Source: Streptomyces coryli
Lineage (GTDB): Bacteria; Actinomycetota; Actinomycetes; Streptomycetales; Streptomycetaceae
Direction of reading: 5' to 3'
Length of the DNA: 64,000 nt
Assembly: GCF_011044975.1 (NCBI RefSeq)
Contig: NZ_JAAKZV010000001.1
Location: 98,897-162,896, forward strand
Part shown: piece by piece, positions 60,321 through 64,000 of the stretch
Position numbering within the stretch: the first letter of the stretch is position 1
Layout: every line of letters begins with the position of its first letter
The notes under the pieces: model-generated
What the model saw: only the letters and a program-made list of their open reading frames with translations
What the model was told of the DNA's origin: nothing
Databases searched by the model: none
Made by a program: the position numbers and the translations under genes

Positions 60321-61436
60321 ATGCGGCGACGTATCTGGGCAGGAGTGGCGGGCGGCACCGTGGCGGCGTTGCTCGCGAGCGGCTGCGGGCAGGACGGAAC
60401 GACCGGCGGCGGGGCCGCGGACCGGGACGGCGACTCGAAGGTCGGGGCGCGGGCGGCGGGCGGGGACGCGGCCGCCGCGGCGGCGCTGCCGGCGCCGGTG
60501 GCGGTCACCTCGTCCAAGGTCTTCGTCCTGAAACCGGGGAAGGCCCGCTGGGACATCGGCCGCGACCCCGGCGCCGTGCAGTGGTCGTTCGACCCGCGCA
60601 AGGACGCCGGCTGGGGCGATCTCGACCCCGGGCGCACGTGGAACGGGGCCAACGAGGCCAAGTTCTACACGTTCGGCGGCAAGACATACCTGGCCACGGT
60701 CTCCGGCCGGGGGCTGGCGGCAGTGGTCGAGTACAGCCGGGGCAAGAAGCGTTTCTGGGGTACGAACGTGCTCACCCGGCCGCGCAAGCCGAACGCGTAC
60801 AACCCGCACAGCATCGAGCTGCTGCCCACCGGCGAGGTGGCCGTGGCGTCCTCCGGCAGCGCCAAGAAGGGAGGCGTCGCGTACGCGAACCGCAATGTCT
60901 GCCTCTTCCCGCGTGGCAGCAAGAAGGCCTGGAGCTGCCAGAAGCTGTACGACGCGCACGGCGTCCACTGGGACCCGGCCCGCAAGCGGCTGTGGGCCAT
61001 CGGCCAGCTGAGCCCCCGCAGGCCGCACGAGCCCAGGCTGGTGGCGTATCGCATCGACAGGGCGATTCCCGGGAAGCCGAAGCTGGTCGAGGACACTGCG
61101 CTGCGCATCAAGGCGCCGTACGGCGCGCTGCACGATCTGATGCCGGTGCCCGGCACCGACCGGGTGTGGGTGGCCAGCGGCACCCCCGTCTACCAGGTCG
61201 GCCTGGGCACGCAGAAGTGGTCGAAGGTGCCCGGGGTCAGCAAGAAGGGGACCAAGGCCGTGAGCACGCATCCGGGGTCGGGGCGGGTGCTGTCCAACGT
61301 CACGTACGGCGACCGGACTCAGAGGTCACATACGGCCCGCTTCCACGGGCCGTACGAAACCCGGACGCTCCGCTACAACGGCAAGGCGTACCCCTTCTAC
61401 AAGGCGCGCTGGGCCACCCCGCGGCAGCTGGACTGA
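60321..61436 (+). CDS. DUF6528-type lipoprotein
   Basis: A 371-residue exported lipoprotein with lipobox LLASGC (Cys22) after a twin-Arg-like MRRRIW start. A low-complexity linker (Gly/Ala/Asp) follows to about residue 60. The remaining domain has repeated beta-blade-like segments (FGGKTYLATVSGRGLAAVVEY, HSIELLPTGEVAVASS, HGVHWDPARKRLWAIG, HDLMPVPGTDRVWVAS), so a six-bladed propeller is probable; I place it in DUF6528. Two cysteines (CLFPRGSKKAWSC) may form a disulfide. Function unknown. GGGGGAG precedes ATG 60321. Confidence 0.8.
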   Translation: MRRRIWAGVAGGTVAALLASGCGQDGTTGGGAADRDGDSKVGARAAGGDAAAAAALPAPVAVTSSKVFVLKPGKARWDIGRDPGAVQWSFDPRKDAGWGDLDPGRTWNGANEAKFYTFGGKTYLATVSGRGLAAVVEYSRGKKRFWGTNVLTRPRKPNAYNPHSIELLPTGEVAVASSGSAKKGGVAYANRNVCLFPRGSKKAWSCQKLYDAHGVHWDPARKRLWAIGQLSPRRPHEPRLVAYRIDRAIPGKPKLVEDTALRIKAPYGALHDLMPVPGTDRVWVASGTPVYQVGLGTQKWSKVPGVSKKGTKAVSTHPGSGRVLSNVTYGDRTQRSHTARFHGPYETRTLRYNGKAYPFYKARWATPRQLD

Positions 61437-61443
61437 CCGGGCG

Positions 61444-62073
61444 TCACTCCGCCCACGCCGCGAGCAGCGCCTCCTTCGCCTCGGCCGGCGCCTTTTCCGG
61501 GGAGCCGGCGTCGTAGGGCGGCTGCGGGTCATACTCGATGCCGAGCTGGCAGGCCTGCGCGGCGATGTCGCCGCGCAGCCGGCCGGCGAGGGTGAGGGCG
61601 AAGTCGATGCCCGCGGAGACGCCGGCGGCGGTGATGTATTTGCCGTCGAAGACGACGCGTTCGCCCGCGGCGTGCTCGGCGCCGTGCCCGGCGAGGAAGT
61701 CGACGGCGAGCCAGTGGGATGTGGCTCGCCGACCCTTCAGCAGGCCGGCGACGCCGAGGACGAGGGAGCCGGTGCAGACCGACGTCATCCAGTCGGCGGT
61801 GGCGTCCACATCGCGCAGCCAGGCGTGCAGCGGGCCGGCCTCGGCGTGCACCTGGTTGAGCGGGCCTCCGGGCACCACGACGATGTCGGGGCTGCGGACG
61901 TCGTCGAAGGAGGCGCCGGCGACGAGATCGAAGGTGTCGGCGTCGTTACGGACCGGGCCCGCCGTCTCGGCGACGAAGACGATCTCCGTGTCCGGGAGTT
62001 GCGCCAGCACGTCGTGCGGGCCGATGGCGTCGAGGGCGGTGAAGCCGGGGTAGAGCGCGATGGCTACCTGCAT
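61444..62073 (-). CDS. DJ-1/PfpI-family protein (isocyanide hydratase-like)
   Basis: A 209-residue DJ-1 fold protein. MTSVCTGSLVLGVAGLLKGRRATSHW carries the nucleophilic Cys in the elbow (VCTG). PDIVVVPGGPLNQV and AIALYPGFTALDAIGPHDVL (with the conserved Asp/Glu position) are further blocks. The sequence is closer to isocyanide hydratase/InhA-like members than to proteases. ATG 62073 follows GGGAG by 6 bp. It lies just downstream of a GlxA-type regulator gene and is probably controlled by it; a 36-bp tandem repeat lies between. Confidence 0.88.
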   Translation of the reverse strand: MQVAIALYPGFTALDAIGPHDVLAQLPDTEIVFVAETAGPVRNDADTFDLVAGASFDDVRSPDIVVVPGGPLNQVHAEAGPLHAWLRDVDATADWMTSVCTGSLVLGVAGLLKGRRATSHWLAVDFLAGHGAEHAAGERVVFDGKYITAAGVSAGIDFALTLAGRLRGDIAAQACQLGIEYDPQPPYDAGSPEKAPAEAKEALLAAWAE

Positions 62074-62084
62074 GTTCGCTCCCA

Positions 62085-62120
62085 TTGATTCAGTTGATTC
62101 AGTTGATTCAGTTGATTCAG
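62085..62120. repeat. Four perfect copies of a 9-bp repeat (TTGATTCAG)
   Basis: Copies at 62085-62093, 62094-62102, 62103-62111 and 62112-62120, without any mismatch. On the coding (minus) strand it reads CTGAATCAA repeated, overlaps the regulator's stop codon, and ends 11 bp before the DJ-1 start. Low GC in an otherwise GC-rich context. Such perfect repeats change copy number by slippage and would alter the distance between the two genes. Confidence 0.95.
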
Positions 62121-63067
62121 TCGGCCGCGGTGAAGCGGCGGCGGTACTCGGCGGGTGCCGAGCCCAGTGTCTTCACGAACGCCCGGCGCATCGCCTCCGG
62201 CGCTCCGTAGCCGCACGCACGGGCTATCTGCTCGATGCTGTCGGACGAGTCCTCCAGCTGCCGGCGGGCTGCCTCCAGGCGGACCCGGGCGACGTAGCGG
62301 CCCGGTGTCATGCCGGTCTCCTCGCGGAAGGCGCGGGCGAAGTGCCGCGGGGACAGCCGGGCGCGTTCGGCGAGCGCCTCCACCGAGAGGTCGGCGCCGG
62401 GGTGTTCGGTGATCCAGTGCTGTACGTCGCGGAGCGGCTCGCGGAGCGCGGTCTGGGCGGCGAGCTGGGCGCTGAACTGGGTCTGGTTGCCCGGCCGGCG
62501 GAGGAAGACGACGAGGTGCCGGGCGATGGTGAGCGCCGTCTCCCGGCCCAGGTCCTCCTCGACGAGGGCGAGCGCGAGGTCGATGCCGGAGGTGACGCCG
62601 GCCGAGGTGGCGATGCGGCCGTCGCGGATGTAGATCGGCTCGAGGTCGACGTCGATGTCCGGGTGGTCGGCGGCGAGTTGGTCGCCGTACGCCCAGTGCG
62701 TGGTGGCCCGTCGCCCGTCCAGCAGACCCGCCCGGGCCAGCGGGATGACTCCGGTGCAGACCGAGACGAGGCGCTCGGCGCGCGGCCCGGCCTGCCGCAG
62801 CCACGCCACGATGCCGGGGTCGATCCGGCGCGATCCGTAGCCGCCGGGGATGACCAGGGTGTGCGGGGGCGGGGCGTCGGCGAGCGCGGTGTCGGGCGTC
62901 AGCCGCAGGCCGCTCGAGGCGCGGACGGTGCGGCCGTCGAGGGAGGCGGTGGTGATCCGGTACGTGCCGGGCTTGCCCCGGTTGGCGCCGGCGAAGACCT
63001 CGAGCGGGCCGGTCAGATCGAGGCTCTGCAGGTCGTCGTAGAGGACGAAGAGGACGTCGCGTGGCAT
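62117..63067 (-). CDS. GlxA-family transcriptional regulator (DJ-1 domain plus AraC HTH)
   Basis: A 316-residue protein: N-terminal DJ-1/PfpI-like domain (about 1-180, VLFVLYDDLQSLDLTGPLEVF, LVSVCTGVIPLARAGLLDGRRATTHW, with the Cys retained) and C-terminal AraC double helix-turn-helix (about 215-312, ALAERARLSPRHFARAFREETGMTPGRYVARVRLEAARRQLE). These regulators usually activate the neighbouring gene. ATG 63067 is chosen; the open frame extends further 5' without conserved sequence. It lies 43 bp upstream of the DJ-1 gene on the same strand. Confidence 0.9.
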   Translation of the reverse strand: MPRDVLFVLYDDLQSLDLTGPLEVFAGANRGKPGTYRITTASLDGRTVRASSGLRLTPDTALADAPPPHTLVIPGGYGSRRIDPGIVAWLRQAGPRAERLVSVCTGVIPLARAGLLDGRRATTHWAYGDQLAADHPDIDVDLEPIYIRDGRIATSAGVTSGIDLALALVEEDLGRETALTIARHLVVFLRRPGNQTQFSAQLAAQTALREPLRDVQHWITEHPGADLSVEALAERARLSPRHFARAFREETGMTPGRYVARVRLEAARRQLEDSSDSIEQIARACGYGAPEAMRRAFVKTLGSAPAEYRRRFTAAD

Positions 63068-63172
63068 GTCCTCATCGTGGTGGTACCGCACCGATGGCGG
63101 CAATGACGAATCTCCCTCCTTTCCTGCCACCCGCTCTTCCTTGCTAAGCGCCCGCTCAGTACGCTGCGCCGT

Positions 63173-64000
63173 ATGACGATCACCCTCCCGGCACGGGCCG
63201 GCCGCCGCTGTCACAACGTCCTCAATCCGCTGCACTCGTCGCTGTACTTCTCCGCCGAGTTCCTGGAGGAGGCGAAGGAGATCGGCTTCACCGACTGGAA
63301 CGGGGCCTATCTGGCCGCGCGCTCCGCGGCGCTGGGTGCGCCGGGAGCCGGCACGGTCACGGCGACGTTCTACAACTTCAGCCCGGAGCTGGTCGCCGAG
63401 CGCATCCCGGCGGCGTGGGAGACGGCGGCACCGGCGACGGTCCTGGCCACGCGGGAGCGCGCGGTCGACCGGGCGCTGCGGCGGCTGCTGGGCGATGAGG
63501 CGGTCGCCTCGAAGGAGATGGCGGAGGCCGCGGAGCTCGCGCTGCGCGCGGCGGAGGGGTGCGGCGTCTCCGGGCGCCCGCTGTACGCGGCCGAGTCGGG
63601 GCTGCCCGTACCGGAGGCCCCGCACCTCGCGCTCTGGCACGCCGCGACGATGCTGCGCGAGCACCGCGGCGACGGGCACATCGCGCTGCTGGTGAACGCG
63701 GAACTGGGCGGTCTGGAGGCGCTGGTCACGCACACGGCGTCGGGGAAGGGCTTCACGCCGGAGTTCGCACGCAAGTCGCGGGGCTGGAGCGAGGCCGCGT
63801 GGTCGACGGCCGAGGAGCGACTGCGCGAGCGCGGGCTGCTGGCCGATGACGGCACGCTGACGGAGGCGGGGATGGGCCTGCGCAAAGGGCTGGAGGACGA
63901 GACGGACCGGGTGGACGCCGCGCCGTATGAGCACCTGGGTGCGGCGGGGGTGGAGCGGCTGACGGAGCTGGCGGGGGGCTTCGCCGGCGCGGCGCTGGCG
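63173..64000 (+). CDS. SCO6745-family protein (partial at window end)
   Basis: At least 276 residues, running off the right edge without a stop. It begins MTITLPARAGRRCHNVLNPLHSSLYF and continues with LAARSAALGAPGAGTVTATFYNFSPELV and APHLALWHAATMLREHRGDGHIALLV, the blocks of the SCO6745 family, helical proteins related to SalK and with a winged-helix-like C-terminal part (WSEAAWSTAEERLRERGLL). Function unknown. No ribosome site: TACGCT lies 7 bp before the ATG, a leaderless arrangement. Divergent from the GlxA regulator across 105 bp. Confidence 0.82.
   Translation, partial: MTITLPARAGRRCHNVLNPLHSSLYFSAEFLEEAKEIGFTDWNGAYLAARSAALGAPGAGTVTATFYNFSPELVAERIPAAWETAAPATVLATRERAVDRALRRLLGDEAVASKEMAEAAELALRAAEGCGVSGRPLYAAESGLPVPEAPHLALWHAATMLREHRGDGHIALLVNAELGGLEALVTHTASGKGFTPEFARKSRGWSEAAWSTAEERLRERGLLADDGTLTEAGMGLRKGLEDETDRVDAAPYEHLGAAGVERLTELAGGFAGAALA

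Noticed and set aside
1-64000. tRNA, rRNA, CRISPR, IS elements, integrase/att sites
   Set aside because: I scanned for direct-repeat arrays, transposase-like proteins and tRNA-like T-loops and saw none. A tRNA could be missed by eye, but no gap is convincing.

Overview
The window is high-GC actinobacterial chromosome, almost certainly Streptomyces or a close relative. The codon bias is extreme and antisense frames are open over kilobases. Many genes start with GTG, and several genes appear leaderless. The hopanoid operon has the streptomycete arrangement, and the last gene belongs to a family named after an S. coelicolor locus (SCO6745). I see no rRNA, tRNA, insertion sequence, integrase or CRISPR array. 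From memory, and not checked here, the hopanoid operon, the isopentenyl diphosphate isomerase and the SCO6745-family gene lie in the same order in S. coelicolor around SCO6745-SCO6769. If so, the window is a conserved chromosomal-arm backbone with accessory genes mainly between about 35 and 55 kb.

Layout. 0-11 kb: a stress and housekeeping mix. It holds an Acg-type nitroreductase tail, a DevS/DosT-like GAF sensor kinase, a DUF574 methyltransferase, a DUF4436 protein, a VOC protein, a phosphoribosyltransferase, a carboxymuconolactone decarboxylase-like (AhpD-fold) gene with an ECF41-type promoter, an SGNH hydrolase, a GH36 alpha-galactosidase, a tyrosine phosphatase, and a STAS plus MEDS/HATPase signalling pair. 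11.2-22.7 kb: a tightly coupled hopanoid operon on the minus strand, in transcription order hpnC, hpnD, a 48-codon gene, hpnE, polyprenyl diphosphate synthase, shc, hpnG, hpnH, dxs, hpnO. It makes the isoprenoid precursor, squalene, the hopene skeleton and the aminobacteriohopanetriol side chain. 23-26 kb: a TetR repressor divergent from an MMPL exporter, with two copies of a 21-bp operator between them.

26-33 kb: a second coupled minus-strand operon. It encodes two CDP-alcohol phosphatidyltransferases, a LicC-like nucleotidyltransferase, a glycerol-1-phosphate dehydrogenase-like enzyme, a GT2 glycosyltransferase and a TagGH-type ABC exporter. It probably makes and exports a polyol-phosphate surface polymer or unusual phosphoglycolipid. 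33-39 kb: a sugar epimerase, a CDF metal exporter, and a PP2C phosphatase followed by a large STAND ATPase that lacks a DNA-binding domain.

39.8-43.9 kb: the most unusual stretch. A small secreted protein, a 59-residue peptide gene followed by a strong hairpin, a beta-lactamase-fold serine hydrolase, an unrecognised protein, a DUF6895 protein and a Nudix hydrolase read in one direction. It looks like a peptide-plus-enzymes cassette, possibly a ribosomal peptide system. 43.9-56.3 kb: accessory enzymes, including a decaying quinone-oxidoreductase-like gene, a 2OG/Fe(II) oxygenase, a sulfatase, an arginase-fold protein with altered metal ligands, an RibD/DHFR-like protein, TrmO, a secreted lipase, a TetR-controlled flavoprotein/membrane-protein operon, an LpdB-like flavoprotein, thioredoxin and an acetyltransferase. 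56.3-64 kb: idi, an anti-sigma-type ATPase, an ABC-F protein with a long structured leader, an enoyl-CoA hydratase, a DUF6528 lipoprotein, a DJ-1/PfpI protein paired with a GlxA-type AraC regulator, and the start of an SCO6745-family gene.
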